A stretch of DNA of 46,174 nt from Caulobacteraceae bacterium (GCA_947475465.1 CANJLK010000026.1:1-46174), one strand, 5' to 3'. Shown: positions 17,850 to 25,763, numbered from the stretch's first letter. Notes: generated from the sequence alone by a model not told the origin. Translations and numbers: made by a program.

Positions 17850-18461
17850 ATGACTCGCACCCTCTACCTCACCGCGGCCTGTGTCGCCGCGCTTTCTCTG
17901 TCCGCCTGCAACAAGCCGGCCTCCACCACGGCGGCCGACGCCGTCACCACCGCCAACCAGCCGGTGAACGCCGCCCAGGACGCCACCGGCGCTGCGGTCG
18001 GCGAGGCCTCCGCCTCGACGCTGGGCGCCCACGACACCGGCGCCTTCGTCTCCAACGCCAGCCAGAGCGACATGTACGAGATGCAGGCCGCCAAGATCGC
18101 CGAGGCCCGCTCGAAGAACACCGAGGTCAAGGCCTTCGCCAAGATGATGATCGCCGACCACACCGCGATGATGAAGGCCATGGCCCCCCTCGTCACCGCC
18201 GCCGGCAATACACCCGCCGCCGAACTCGACCAGCGCCGCAAGGGCTTTGTCGACAACCTCAACCAGGCCACCGAAGCCAATTTCGACAAGGCCTACATCG
18301 ACCAGCAGGTGGCCGCCCACGAAGAGGCCCTCACCCTGATGAAGGGCTATGCCGATAAGGGCGACGACGCCGGCCTGAAGGGCGGCGCGGCCAGCGCCAT
18401 CCCAAAGATCCAGATGCACCTCGACAAGGCCAAGGCGATCCAGGCCGGCCTGAAGTCCTGA
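17850..18461 (+). CDS. DUF4142-family predicted outer/periplasmic lipoprotein
   Basis: The 203-residue protein has a lipoprotein signal (LTAACVAALSLSACNK) with Cys19 as the likely lipidation site. A short low-complexity linker follows, then a helical DUF4142 domain: YEMQAAKIAEARSKNTEVKA, MMIADHTAMMKAM, and a C-terminal helix pair containing HEEALTLMKGYADKG. DUF4142 proteins have a ferritin-like four-helix arrangement and no proven activity. The ATG at 17850 has AAGGGAG at about nine bases. An EcfG-like promoter in front suggests general-stress induction. The open frame upstream to 17619 is not coding. Confidence 0.85.
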   Translation: MTRTLYLTAACVAALSLSACNKPASTTAADAVTTANQPVNAAQDATGAAVGEASASTLGAHDTGAFVSNASQSDMYEMQAAKIAEARSKNTEVKAFAKMMIADHTAMMKAMAPLVTAAGNTPAAELDQRRKGFVDNLNQATEANFDKAYIDQQVAAHEEALTLMKGYADKGDDAGLKGGAASAIPKIQMHLDKAKAIQAGLKS

Positions 18462-18513
18462 CGGCGCAGGCGTCCGCCCCGCCGTTGTCCGGGGTGGGCG
18501 CGAATGCCCCGCT

Positions 18514-18539
18514 GTAACCAATCCTCATCCTTCGCCGAA
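18514..18539 (+). promoter_or_regulatory. Exact sigma-F-type ECF promoter
   Basis: GTAACC at 18514-18519, then 16 bases, then CGAA at 18536-18539. This is a perfect match to the motif reported for Caulobacter crescentus sigma-F targets (heavy-metal and peroxide responsive). A transcript would begin around 18545-18547, at the foot of the hairpin described next, and lead into the 85-residue CxxC protein. Confidence 0.65.
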
Positions 18540-18542
18540 TAT

Positions 18543-18570
18543 CCTCATGGCCAGCGAACGGGCCATGAGG
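18543..18570 (+). promoter_or_regulatory. Leader hairpin overlapping the ribosome-binding site
   Basis: CCTCATGGCC (18543-18552) pairs perfectly with GGCCATGAGG (18561-18570) across an eight-base loop. The ribosome-binding purines AGGAGGG (18568-18574) begin inside the 3' arm, six bases before the ATG at 18581. In RNA the stem would hide part of that site. As DNA it is also a perfect operator-like palindrome. Confidence 0.6.
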
Positions 18571-18580
18571 AGGGCGAGCG

Positions 18581-18838
18581 ATGTCGATCAGCGTCAACTA
18601 CCCGACCCCCGTCGAGGTGAACGGCTTTTCCTGCAAGAACTGCACGGACGTCGACTACGCCAAGAAGCACATCGATCCGGCCCATCCCAAGGACGGGCCC
18701 TTCGGGATCAACGCCCAGGAACCGGCGCGCGGGAACCCCCCGGCGTTCAGGCTGGATGGCATCTTCTCGGGCCAGGCTGTTACGCCGGCCGCCCAGCCCG
18801 TCCCGGCTGTCGGGACGCGACTGAACATCTCGGCCTGA
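18581..18838 (+). CDS. Uncharacterised 85-residue CxxC protein
   Basis: The protein has no signal peptide or membrane span. Near the start it has a CxxC pair (NGFSCKNCTDVDYAKKHID), which could bind a metal or be redox active. A proline- and glycine-rich middle (DPAHPKDGPFGIN) follows, then a low-complexity tail. No family is recognised. The ATG at 18581 has a strong AGGAGGG site at six bases, partly enclosed in a hairpin, and an exact sigma-F-type promoter further up. The context suggests a metal or oxidative stress role; that is inference. Confidence 0.7.
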   Translation: MSISVNYPTPVEVNGFSCKNCTDVDYAKKHIDPAHPKDGPFGINAQEPARGNPPAFRLDGIFSGQAVTPAAQPVPAVGTRLNISA

Positions 18839-18846
18839 GCGTAGGC

Positions 18847-19296
18847 CTACTGGGCGTCGGCGGGTTCGGGTTCGCCGGCGGCGATCTCGGCGGCTTCCTC
18901 GGCCTCTGCGGCTTCGGCGGCGGCCTTGGCGGCCAGCGCCTTCTTGGTCGGCGCCTTGGCGCGCGGCTTCGGCTTGGCCTTGACCTTCGGCGCGGCGGCG
19001 GCCTCGGCCAGGGCGCCACGGACGAAGCCGGTGTCGCCGCGGTCGATGACCGTCTGGCTCACGTAGCCCTGCTCCACCAGGACACCCAGGTAGCGCATGC
19101 CCTCCGCGCTATAGCCGATGTCTTCCAGCGGCACCTTGGAATCGCGCTTCAGCTCGGAAGCGTCGCGCAGGGTCATCCGCAACGTCATATCGGCGCGCGC
19201 GACGCCGTCGGCCTCGGCCTGATCGATCAGCAGGCGGGCTTCTTCTGCGGAGGTGCCGCGGCGGCGAGTCGGTTGTCTTTCGGGGGGAGGTGACAT
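18847..19296 (-). CDS. Hypothetical protein with Lys/Ala-rich tail
   Basis: The 149-residue protein has a folded-looking first part (SAEEARLLIDQAEADGVARA, LRDASELKR, GMRYLGVLVEQGYVSQTVID). Its last third is rich in Ala, Lys and Glu (KAKPKPRAKAPTKKALAAKA), like histone-H1-type or ribosome-associated tails. The ATG at 19296 lies 2 bases after the stop of the upstream gene. The frame is open further upstream to 19455, but that is a shadow of the neighbour. No family is recognised. It probably forms a two-gene operon with the 71-residue protein. Confidence 0.65.
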   Translation of the reverse strand: MSPPPERQPTRRRGTSAEEARLLIDQAEADGVARADMTLRMTLRDASELKRDSKVPLEDIGYSAEGMRYLGVLVEQGYVSQTVIDRGDTGFVRGALAEAAAAPKVKAKPKPRAKAPTKKALAAKAAAEAAEAEEAAEIAAGEPEPADAQ

Positions 19297-19298
19297 GA

Positions 19299-19514
19299 TC
19301 AAGCGTCCGCGAAGAAGCCGTGTTCGCCGCTCACCCGCACCTGGCAGGGACGGCCCTGATCCTGAAGCGCCCGGGCGCGCTTGTTGGCGGCCGCCTTGGC
19401 TTCCTCCTTCTCGGAGGTGTGGTCGGAGAATGCGCCCATGTGTTCCACGGCCCAACGGCCTTCATGCCGGGCTACGGTCAGGGTTTCACGATCGGAGGCG
19501 CCGCGTATGGCCAT
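19299..19514 (-). CDS. Small DUF2188-like protein
   Basis: The 71-residue protein reads TLTVARHEGRWAVEHMGAF, then EAKAAANKRARALQDQG. This beta-hairpin plus helix pattern resembles the small DUF2188 fold, in which residues around GRWAVE are conserved. There is no signal or membrane segment. It is the first gene of a pair with the Lys/Ala-rich protein (2-base gap) and is divergent from cspA across 313 bases. The DUF2188 assignment is tentative. Confidence 0.55.
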   Translation of the reverse strand: MAIRGASDRETLTVARHEGRWAVEHMGAFSDHTSEKEEAKAAANKRARALQDQGRPCQVRVSGEHGFFADA

Positions 19515-19827
19515 GGTTTAGGTGATCCTTCTCGGCGCGGAAGAACGTCCGCGGCTGGGGATGTGTTATTCAAAGATGAATGAACGAGTTTTCTACATGT
19601 AAATCAGCGCAATGTCTCGCCTTATCGCTGAATTAAGCCAGATTTCCCTTGCTACTTGTGGACGTTCATGAAACTATGCGGCCATCGAAAATCGTTTTGG
19701 CTCGCCCGCTCTCCATCCCCGATAATCTACTTCGGCGCCGGAACTGCCCTCGACCCTCTCCGACATTTTGATTTCGCCGCCCAGCCCGGGCGTACGAATA
19801 CTTTGATACCCGGAAGGGGATACTGAT
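19515..19827 (+). promoter_or_regulatory. AT-richer divergent intergenic region and probable cspA leader
   Basis: This 313-base gap contains no convincing reading frame and is clearly richer in A and T than its surroundings, especially 19557-19700. Cold-shock genes often have a long structured leader, and the gap is large enough for one of 100-150 bases. No promoter box is strong enough to name. GGAAC at 19740-19744 lacks a matching -10 element. The cspA ribosome site AAGGGGA lies at about 19814-19820. Confidence 0.4.
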
Positions 19828-20034
19828 ATGGCGACTGGTGTCGTGAAGTGGTTTAACGGCCAAAAGGGTTTTGGTTTCATTCAGCCGGATGACGGCGGAC
19901 AAGACGTGTTCGTGCACATCTCGGCCGTGGAGCGCGCGAACCTCGCGTCGCTGCACGAAGGTCAGAAGCTGACCTACGAACTCGAAAAGGACCCGCGCAA
20001 CGGCAAGATGTCCGCCGGCCAACTGCAAGGCTGA
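19828..20034 (+). CDS. cspA: Cold-shock domain protein
   Basis: The 68-residue protein is a single cold-shock OB-fold that binds single-stranded RNA and DNA. RNP1 is KGFGFIQPD and RNP2 is VFVHIS, both complete; the start MATGVVKWFNGQ is standard. Length and motifs match CspA-type RNA chaperones; whether it is cold-induced or constitutive cannot be told. A purine-rich ribosome site precedes the ATG. A strong intrinsic terminator follows 43 bases after the stop, so the gene is probably monocistronic. Confidence 0.95.
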   Translation: MATGVVKWFNGQKGFGFIQPDDGGQDVFVHISAVERANLASLHEGQKLTYELEKDPRNGKMSAGQLQG

Positions 20035-20076
20035 GGACTGACGCCCGCGCCTTAGGGCGCTGCGCAGATCAACGAA

Positions 20077-20107
20077 GGGCCGGCGTCGCAAGACGCCGGC
20101 CCTTTTT
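20077..20107 (+). terminator. Intrinsic terminator of cspA
   Basis: An 11-base perfect stem GGGCCGGCGTC (20077-20087) pairs with GACGCCGGCCC (20092-20102). The loop is GCAA, a very stable tetraloop, and it is followed directly by TTTTT (20103-20107). This is a textbook rho-independent terminator. Confidence 0.95.
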
Positions 20108-20125
20108 GCTGGGCGCTCCCTCCCC

Positions 20126-20231
20126 AGATCCTCCCCCTCAGGGGGGGGGTCGCGGCGAGCGTTTGCGACGTCGTGACGGAGGGGGAATCAAGGGTCGCCC
20201 ACAGCGCCCCCTCCGCCTGAGGGGGAGGATT
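20126..20231. repeat. Palindromic repeat, copy 1 (AGATCCTCCCCCT family)
   Basis: The element opens with AGATCCTCCCCCT, has inner GACGGAGGGGG and GCCCCCTCCG arms, and closes with GAGGGGGAGGATT. The same outer and inner blocks occur at 32378-32516, so the two form a dispersed family. It lies in the 324-base gap after cspA, downstream of its terminator and before the M28 peptidase gene. No coding frame is seen in it. Confidence 0.75.
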
Positions 20232-20358
20232 TCGGGCCCCTACCGCCGCCGGTCTGTGCGGCGGCCATCCTTCAGGATCGGATCCCCGCCTTCGATCTCA
20301 CGGATGATGTGAGCCTTCGGCAGACTGGCCACCATCAGATTTATGGCTAGGTTTGCGG

Positions 20359-22029
20359 ATGCATATTCTCCGAGCCTTCGCCCTTGCCATTCTGGCGACC
20401 GCCGCAGCCCTTCCCAGCCTCGCCCAGCCCAGCGCCACGGTGATCTCGCCTGAACGCCTGTCGGCCCACGTCAAGGTCCTGGCCGACGCCTCACTCGCCG
20501 GCCGCGCGCCCGGCGGTCCTGGCGAGGCCGGGACGGTCGACTACATCGTCGCCCAGTTCAAAGCGCTGGGCCTCGCCCCGGCCGGCGACGCGGGCGGCTG
20601 GACCCAGGCCGTGCCCATGGTCCGCTTCCAGGTGCAGCCCGGCGCGGCCTTCACCCTCACCGCCGGTGGCCAGTCCCGGGCCCTCACCGAGACCCGCGAG
20701 ATCATGGCCTGGACCCAGCGGCCGTTGGCGCATGTCCAGCTGGCCGCGGCGCCCCTGGTCTTCGTGGGTTACGGCGTCACCGCGCCCGAGCGCGGCTGGG
20801 ACGACTTCAAGGGCTATGACCTCAAGGGCAAGGTCGCCGTCTTCCTGATCAACGACCCGGACTTCGAGGCCAAACCTGGCGAGGCCGTCGCCGGCAGGTT
20901 CGGCGGCAAGGCGGCGACCTACTACGCCCGCTGGACCTACAAGTACGAGGAAGCCGCCCGCCGGGGCGCGATCGGCGCCCTGATCGTCCACGAGACCGCC
21001 GGCGCCGCCTACGAATGGTCGGTGGTCACCGCCTCAAACGGCGACAGCTACGACGTGGTCCGCGCCAGTCCGGAGGCCGACAAGCCGCTCGTCCAGGGCT
21101 GGATCCAGCGCGACGTCGCCGTCGACCTGTTCATGAGATCCGGCCTCGACTTCGAGACCCTGAAGGCCGCCGCCCGCACGCCCGCCTTCCGCCCCGTCGA
21201 GCTGAAGGGCGCGACCTTCGCCGCCGACTTCGCCGTGCACGTCGACAATATCGTCAGCCACAACGTCATCGCCACCCTGCCCGGGGCCAGGCGCCCGGCC
21301 GAATCGGTGATGTTCGCCGCCCACTGGGACGCCTTCGGCATCGGCCCCGCCGACGCCACGGGGGACACCGTTCGCCACGGCGCCGCCGACGACGCCATCG
21401 GGGTGGCGGGCGTCATCGAACTGGCCCGGGCCTTCAGCTACGCGCCGCGCACCGAACGCACCCTGGCCTTCGCCGCCTGGACGGGCGAGGAGCGCGGTCT
21501 GCTTGGCAGCGAATACTGGGCCAGCCACCCCACCCTGCCCCTGGCGACCACGGCGGCCAACCTGACCATGGACGTCCTGCAGACCGCCGGCCCCAGCCGC
21601 GACGTGGTGCTGGTGGGCGCCGGGCAGAACTCCCTAGACGCCGACCTCGCCCGGGCCGCCGCCGGCCAGCATCGCACGGTGACGCCCGACGCGCGCCCGG
21701 AGCGGGCGCTCAATTACCGCGCCGACCATTTCAGCGTCGCCCGGCGCGGCGTGCCAACCCTGCTGCTCATGGGGATCGGCGGCGGCGCCGATCTGGTGGA
21801 CGGCGGCCGCGCGGCCGGCGACCGCTGGGTCGCCGACTACACCGACCGCTGCTACCACAAGCCCTGCGACGACTGGAGCCCGGCCTGGGACCTGCGTGGC
21901 GCGGCGGCCGACGTGGCGCTGCTCTTCGACCTGGGCGACGACCTCGCCAATTCCAGCCGCTGGCCCGACTGGAACGCCGGCTCCGAATTCAAGGCCACCC
22001 GCGCCCGGACCGCCGCCCAGCGGCGCTGA
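20359..22029 (+). CDS. M28 family exported metallopeptidase
   Basis: The 556-residue protein has a signal peptide (ILRAFALAILATAAALPSLAQ). A protease-associated domain near residues 130-260 follows (VFVGYGVTAPERGWDDFKGY). The di-zinc M28 domain has FAAHWDAFG, AADDAIGVAGVIELA, WTGEERGLLGSEYWA, and later a YRADHFS segment carrying the last metal ligand. It probably trims N-terminal residues from peptides in the periplasm or outside the cell. The ATG at 20359 is preferred over a TTG two codons earlier. It stands alone, with the flavin reductase gene 90 bases on. Confidence 0.9.
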   Translation: MHILRAFALAILATAAALPSLAQPSATVISPERLSAHVKVLADASLAGRAPGGPGEAGTVDYIVAQFKALGLAPAGDAGGWTQAVPMVRFQVQPGAAFTLTAGGQSRALTETREIMAWTQRPLAHVQLAAAPLVFVGYGVTAPERGWDDFKGYDLKGKVAVFLINDPDFEAKPGEAVAGRFGGKAATYYARWTYKYEEAARRGAIGALIVHETAGAAYEWSVVTASNGDSYDVVRASPEADKPLVQGWIQRDVAVDLFMRSGLDFETLKAAARTPAFRPVELKGATFAADFAVHVDNIVSHNVIATLPGARRPAESVMFAAHWDAFGIGPADATGDTVRHGAADDAIGVAGVIELARAFSYAPRTERTLAFAAWTGEERGLLGSEYWASHPTLPLATTAANLTMDVLQTAGPSRDVVLVGAGQNSLDADLARAAAGQHRTVTPDARPERALNYRADHFSVARRGVPTLLLMGIGGGADLVDGGRAAGDRWVADYTDRCYHKPCDDWSPAWDLRGAAADVALLFDLGDDLANSSRWPDWNAGSEFKATRARTAAQRR

Positions 22030-22119
22030 GCCGTCCCAGCTTGGCCATGACGGCTTTACCTGGGCCGGTCTGTCGTCGATTGTCCCGCCCCATTGCGGCT
22101 ATCCCCAAGGGAGTCTTCG

Positions 22120-22695
22120 TTGAGCAAACCCAAAATCGGCATCGTCATCTCCACCACCCGCGAAGGCCGGTTCGCCGACCGCCCGACCCAATGGATTCTC
22201 GAGCTGGTCAACGCCCGCGACGACCTGGCGGGCGAGATCATCGACCTGCGCGACTATCCCATGCGCTTCTATGACGAGCCGAAGCCGCCGATCTACGTGC
22301 CCCCCGCCGACCCGGGCGCCGTGAAGCTGGCCGCCAAGGTTGCGTCCCTGGACGGCTTCATCTTCGTGACCGCGGAGTACAACCGCGCGCCCCCCGGCGT
22401 GCTGAAGAACGCGCTGGATCACGTCTACAACGAGTTCATCCGCAAGCCCGCCGCCTTCGTGGGCTACGGCGGGGTCGGCGCCGCGCGCGCCATCGAGCAG
22501 CTGCGCCTGATCGCCGTGGAGCTGCAGATGGCCCCCACCCGGTCCGGGGTGCATATCGCCCGCGCCGAGTTCATCGAGCTGCTGGGCGGCAAGACCTTTG
22601 CCGACCTGCCCCACATGGGCGCCTCGGCCGCCACCATGCTGAACGAGCTGGCCTGGTGGACCAAGGCCCTGAAGACCGCCCGCGAGGCCGGCTAG
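22120..22695 (+). CDS. NADPH-dependent FMN reductase family protein
   Basis: The 191-residue flavodoxin-like protein begins KIGIVISTTREGRFADRPTQ, the FMN phosphate-binding loop. It continues with FVTAEYNRAPPGVLKNALDH, the FMN-binding signature of this family. Such enzymes reduce FMN, quinones, chromate or azo compounds with NAD(P)H. A TTG start at 22120 is chosen because AAGGGAG lies about seven bases upstream and gives the normal N-terminus. An in-frame ATG at 22093 would add nine residues. The M50 protease gene follows after 37 bases. Confidence 0.88.
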   Translation: MSKPKIGIVISTTREGRFADRPTQWILELVNARDDLAGEIIDLRDYPMRFYDEPKPPIYVPPADPGAVKLAAKVASLDGFIFVTAEYNRAPPGVLKNALDHVYNEFIRKPAAFVGYGGVGAARAIEQLRLIAVELQMAPTRSGVHIARAEFIELLGGKTFADLPHMGASAATMLNELAWWTKALKTAREAG

Positions 22696-22732
22696 GCTTG
22701 CGCTGGGCCGCAGCGGGGGCCAAGCCTTCGGC

Positions 22733-23518
22733 GTGACACAGGTCCCGGACACGCCCGCCACGTCAAAGCCGCCCAACCCCTTCGTGGGACCAGCGATCGT
22801 CCTGGTCTGGATCGGGCTTGGCGTGGTGCTGGTCCAGGCGCCCAGCCGCATCGCCGTGTTCGCCTTCGTGATGACCGGCTGGATCCTGGCGGTGATGGTC
22901 CACGAGTTCAGCCACGCCGCGACCGCCTGGCTGGGCGGCGACCACACGGTCAAGGCCAAGGGCTACCTGGCCTTCGATCCGCGCCGCTACGGCGACGTCG
23001 GGACCAGCCTGGTCATGCCGCTGATCTTCCTGCTGCTGGGCGGCGTCGCCTTCCCGGGCGGGGCGGTCTATCTGCGCAACGACCTGATGCGCGGGCCCCT
23101 CTGGCGCGCTGCCGCCGCTGCGGCGGGACCGGCGGCGACCGCCTTCATTCTATTCATCCTGGTCACCGGCTTGGCCTTCTGGTCGGGATGGGGCGTGGAA
23201 GGGGCGGGTCCGATGGCCCTGTTCGACGCCCTGGCTGTCCTGGCCTTCCTTCAGGCCATGGGCCTGATCCTCAACAGCCTGCCGATCCCGGGCCTCGACG
23301 GCTTCGGGGTGATCCGGCCCTTCCTGCCGGCCAGCCTCACCCCTCACCTGCGCAAGGCCGAGGGCCTGGCCATGGTCGGGCTCTTCATCGTCATCCTGAT
23401 GGTCCCGGGCGCCAGCCAGGCCCTGTTTCACGCCGCCGCGGGCCTGTGCGCCCTGCTGGGGCTTGGCCTCGATCCCATCGGCGCCGGCTGGGCGGCCTTC
23501 CACTTCTGGAAGGGATGA
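22733..23518 (+). CDS. M50 family (site-2-protease-like) membrane metalloprotease
   Basis: The 261-residue integral membrane protein has about six spans. The zinc site HEFSH is at residues 57-61 in the second or third span. The second metal motif is LPIPGLDGFGVI near residue 186. It belongs to the small Rv-type M50B group that cleaves substrates within the membrane; its targets are unknown. There is no PDZ domain, unlike RseP. A GTG start at 22733 is used. The next gene begins 5 bases after the stop. Confidence 0.88.
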   Translation: MTQVPDTPATSKPPNPFVGPAIVLVWIGLGVVLVQAPSRIAVFAFVMTGWILAVMVHEFSHAATAWLGGDHTVKAKGYLAFDPRRYGDVGTSLVMPLIFLLLGGVAFPGGAVYLRNDLMRGPLWRAAAAAAGPAATAFILFILVTGLAFWSGWGVEGAGPMALFDALAVLAFLQAMGLILNSLPIPGLDGFGVIRPFLPASLTPHLRKAEGLAMVGLFIVILMVPGASQALFHAAAGLCALLGLGLDPIGAGWAAFHFWKG

Positions 23519-23522
23519 CGCG

Positions 23523-23990
23523 ATGCGCCGCGCGCTTGCCCTCCTGGCCCTTCTCCTGCTCGCCGCCGCCGCCCCGGCCCGCTTGACCGAGGCGCACGTC
23601 CGCGCCTTCGTGGCGGAACAGGCGAAGGCCTGGACGGGCGACGTGGACGCCTATTTCGCCACCTTCACGCCCGAAGCCCGCTTCACCGACCTGGCGCTCG
23701 CCAACGACAACTCCATTGTCCCCTACGGCTCGAGCTCGGTCACAGAAGCCCGCGCCCTGGTCCGCAAGAGCCGGAGCCAGGGCGGCTTCCGCGAAGATCT
23801 CAGCGTCGACAGCGTCGTCCTGGCCCCCGATGGGCGCGGCGCGCGGGTCAGCGCCCATGTGGTCTCCACCGCCGCCGGCCGCCGATCCTGCGCCCAGCGC
23901 ATCGAAACCGTCGCCCTGACGACCAAGGGCCTGCGCGCCACCGGCCAGACCGACACCATCGTGCGTTGCCGCCCCGCCCCGTCGCGCTAA
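23523..23990 (+). CDS. Exported NTF2-like hypothetical protein
   Basis: The 155-residue protein has a signal peptide (MRRALALLALLLLAAAAPA). The domain that follows, about 130 residues, looks like the NTF2/SnoaL fold: LTEAHVRAFVAEQAKAWTGD, YFATFTPEARFTDL, and a late sheet RIETVALTTKGLRATGQ. No catalytic residues can be assigned. The ATG at 23523 follows the M50 stop by 4 bases, so it is probably cotranscribed with it. The frame is open upstream inside the M50 gene, which is a shadow. Confidence 0.7.
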   Translation: MRRALALLALLLLAAAAPARLTEAHVRAFVAEQAKAWTGDVDAYFATFTPEARFTDLALANDNSIVPYGSSSVTEARALVRKSRSQGGFREDLSVDSVVLAPDGRGARVSAHVVSTAAGRRSCAQRIETVALTTKGLRATGQTDTIVRCRPAPSR

Positions 23991-24000
23991 GCTGGCCGTC

Positions 24001-24660
24001 ATGATCACCAAGCGCGCCCTCCTCGCCCTCGCCCTGACCGCCTGCGCTGCGGGCCAGGTCTTCGCCCAGCCGCTGACAGAACCGCCGGCGGCCGTCAGCG
24101 ACGGGCCCGCCCCGCCGCCGGCGCCCAAGCCCAATCCCCGGGTCCTGATCCACACGGGGGCCGGCGACATCACGCTGGAGCTCAACGCCGACAAGGCGCC
24201 GATCACCGTGCGCAACTACCTGAAGTACGTCGACCGCAAGCTGTTCGACGGGGCGACCTTCTACCGGGCCTCCAAACCGCCCGGCCAGGTCAGCAACGAC
24301 TACGGCTCAATCCAGGGCGGCATGCAGGGCGATCCACGTAAGCTGCCGCCCATCGCCCACGAGAGCACGCTGAAGACCGGCATCCTGCACACCGACGGGG
24401 TGATCTCCATGGGCCGCTACGCGCCGGGCACCGCCCAGGCCGACTGGTTCATCTGCGTGGGCCAGATGACCTACCTCGACGCCACAGCCACCGACCCCGG
24501 CTTCGCCGCCTTCGGCCATGTGGTGGAGGGCATGGACACCGTGAAGGCGATCCTGGGCATGCCCACCAACCCCAACGCCGGCACCGGCGCCATGAAGGGC
24601 GAGATCCTGATGAAGCCGGTGAAGATCCTAACCGTCCGCCGCGTCCCGGCGGCGGCCTGA
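24001..24660 (+). CDS. Exported cyclophilin-type peptidyl-prolyl isomerase
   Basis: The 219-residue protein has a signal peptide (ALLALALTACAAGQVFAQ) and a proline-rich linker (PPAAVSDGPAPPPAPKPNPR). The cyclophilin domain follows: GDITLELNADKAPITVRNY, LFDGATFYRAS, SIQGGMQGD, and WFICVGQ. It speeds proline isomerisation during folding of envelope proteins. A cysteine in the signal region makes lipoprotein status possible but less likely. It starts 10 bases after the NTF2-like gene and is followed 2 bases later by a CxxC protein gene. Confidence 0.9.
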   Translation: MITKRALLALALTACAAGQVFAQPLTEPPAAVSDGPAPPPAPKPNPRVLIHTGAGDITLELNADKAPITVRNYLKYVDRKLFDGATFYRASKPPGQVSNDYGSIQGGMQGDPRKLPPIAHESTLKTGILHTDGVISMGRYAPGTAQADWFICVGQMTYLDATATDPGFAAFGHVVEGMDTVKAILGMPTNPNAGTGAMKGEILMKPVKILTVRRVPAAA

Positions 24661-24662
24661 GC

Positions 24663-25232
24663 GTGGCAAGCGCCTCGCGGCTCAAGGTCGGCGTCGATGT
24701 CCCGTGGGCGACCAGCTGGTCCGACGAGGCACTGGGCCAGGTCGGGCCCTGTCCCAGCGTCGATGGCGCGCTGGCCGTCGCCCAGGTCTCGCGGCCAGGT
24801 CACGGCCGGCCCCTCTATTCGCGCAACCACCTCTTCCGCCAGCGCCGGTCGGTGCGCGAGATGCTGTGCCCCATGTGCGGCGAGCCGACCACGGCGGGCG
24901 ACCGCTGGAGCCAGACCGGCCACTGGACCACCGCGGGGGCCCTACGCGCCCGCGGCTTCGGCTGGGCCCTGCCGGCCGACCTCGAGGACAGCCGCGACCT
25001 CTTCAACGCCGGCGCCATCGCCCCCCTGCACCGCGCCTGCGCCGAACGCGCGCTCACCCACTGCCCGCATCTGCAGGCGATGGCCGACCATGAGCTGAAG
25101 GCCTTTCCCGAGGCCTGGATCGTCTGCCCGCTCACCGTGGAGGCCAGGCCGCCGCCGTCGCCGGTCCCCCAGGCCTCCGTCGCCGCGATCACCTTCCTGC
25201 AGCTGATCGGCGTCCCGGGCCACGAGGCCTGA
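24663..25232 (+). CDS. Uncharacterised CPMC zinc-ribbon-like protein
   Basis: The 189-residue soluble protein has no signal peptide. A central motif EMLCPMCGEPTTAGDRW with one CxxC is followed by more Cys/His (LHRACAERALTHCPHLQ) that could complete a zinc site. Similar Cys patterns (CxxCG and later CPHL) occur in uncharacterised actinobacterial proteins, so horizontal sharing is possible but unproven. A GTG start at 24663 gives a 2-base gap from the cyclophilin gene, implying the same mRNA. No function can be given. Confidence 0.6.
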   Translation: MASASRLKVGVDVPWATSWSDEALGQVGPCPSVDGALAVAQVSRPGHGRPLYSRNHLFRQRRSVREMLCPMCGEPTTAGDRWSQTGHWTTAGALRARGFGWALPADLEDSRDLFNAGAIAPLHRACAERALTHCPHLQAMADHELKAFPEAWIVCPLTVEARPPPSPVPQASVAAITFLQLIGVPGHEA

Positions 25233-25390
25233 CAAATCTTACCGAAGATACATAGTATTAATTACCTGTAACTTTGTGAATTCGAGGTCATTACGCCCCT
25301 TTAACGGGACTTCCGGAGTTCTTCTAAGTATTCCCTCAATCACCGGCGGGGAACACCTCGCCACCACATTCTGAACGAACGAGGGACACT

Positions 25391-25699
25391 ATGAAGAAGA
25401 ACCTGACCAACCGCATCGCCGGCTTCGCCACCCTGGCCTTGGCCGTCCTCCCCGCCCTGGCCCTGACCACCGCGGCCCACGCCGAGACCAGCGTCCGCAT
25501 CGCCGACCTGAACATGGCCAGCGCCAGCGGCCAGGCGGCGTTCAACCAGCGCGTCGATCACGCCGCCCAGTCCTTCTGCGCCGACCGCAAGGTGATGACC
25601 GACCGCGCCGCCTGCGAAAGCGGCGTCCGCGCCGAAGTCGCCCAGAAGCTCTCGGTCCTGGCCCAGCAAGGCCGCGTCCAGATGGCCAGCCGCAACTAA
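25391..25699 (+). CDS. UrcA family exported small protein
   Basis: The 102-residue protein has a signal peptide (FATLALAVLPALALTTAAHA). A mature part follows that fits the UrcA pattern: VRIADLNMASASGQAAFNQR, then two Cys (SFCADRK and AACESG) that probably form a disulfide. UrcA proteins are widespread in Caulobacterales and Sphingomonadales, and their role is unknown. An AT-rich 158-base region precedes it and probably holds its promoter. The ribosome site GAGGGA is at about seven bases. Confidence 0.85.
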   Translation: MKKNLTNRIAGFATLALAVLPALALTTAAHAETSVRIADLNMASASGQAAFNQRVDHAAQSFCADRKVMTDRAACESGVRAEVAQKLSVLAQQGRVQMASRN

Positions 25700-25763
25700 T
25701 CGGCGCGGTGCTCCGTATAGACCTGCAGGACCCTCTCCGGTCCCAGTGCAGTTCAGTAGCGTT

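Noticed and set aside
18547..19293. A 248-residue plus-strand frame over the CxxC protein and the minus-strand gene
   Set aside because: It is out of frame with the well-supported 85-residue gene and becomes Gly/Leu repeat-like where it runs antisense to the Lys/Ala-rich gene.
19740..19765. GGAAC before cspA considered as an EcfG promoter
   Set aside because: No CGTT-like element lies 16-17 bases downstream.
20106..20312. Small Arg-rich frame after the cspA terminator
   Set aside because: It lies within the palindromic repeat and has no ribosome site or family features.
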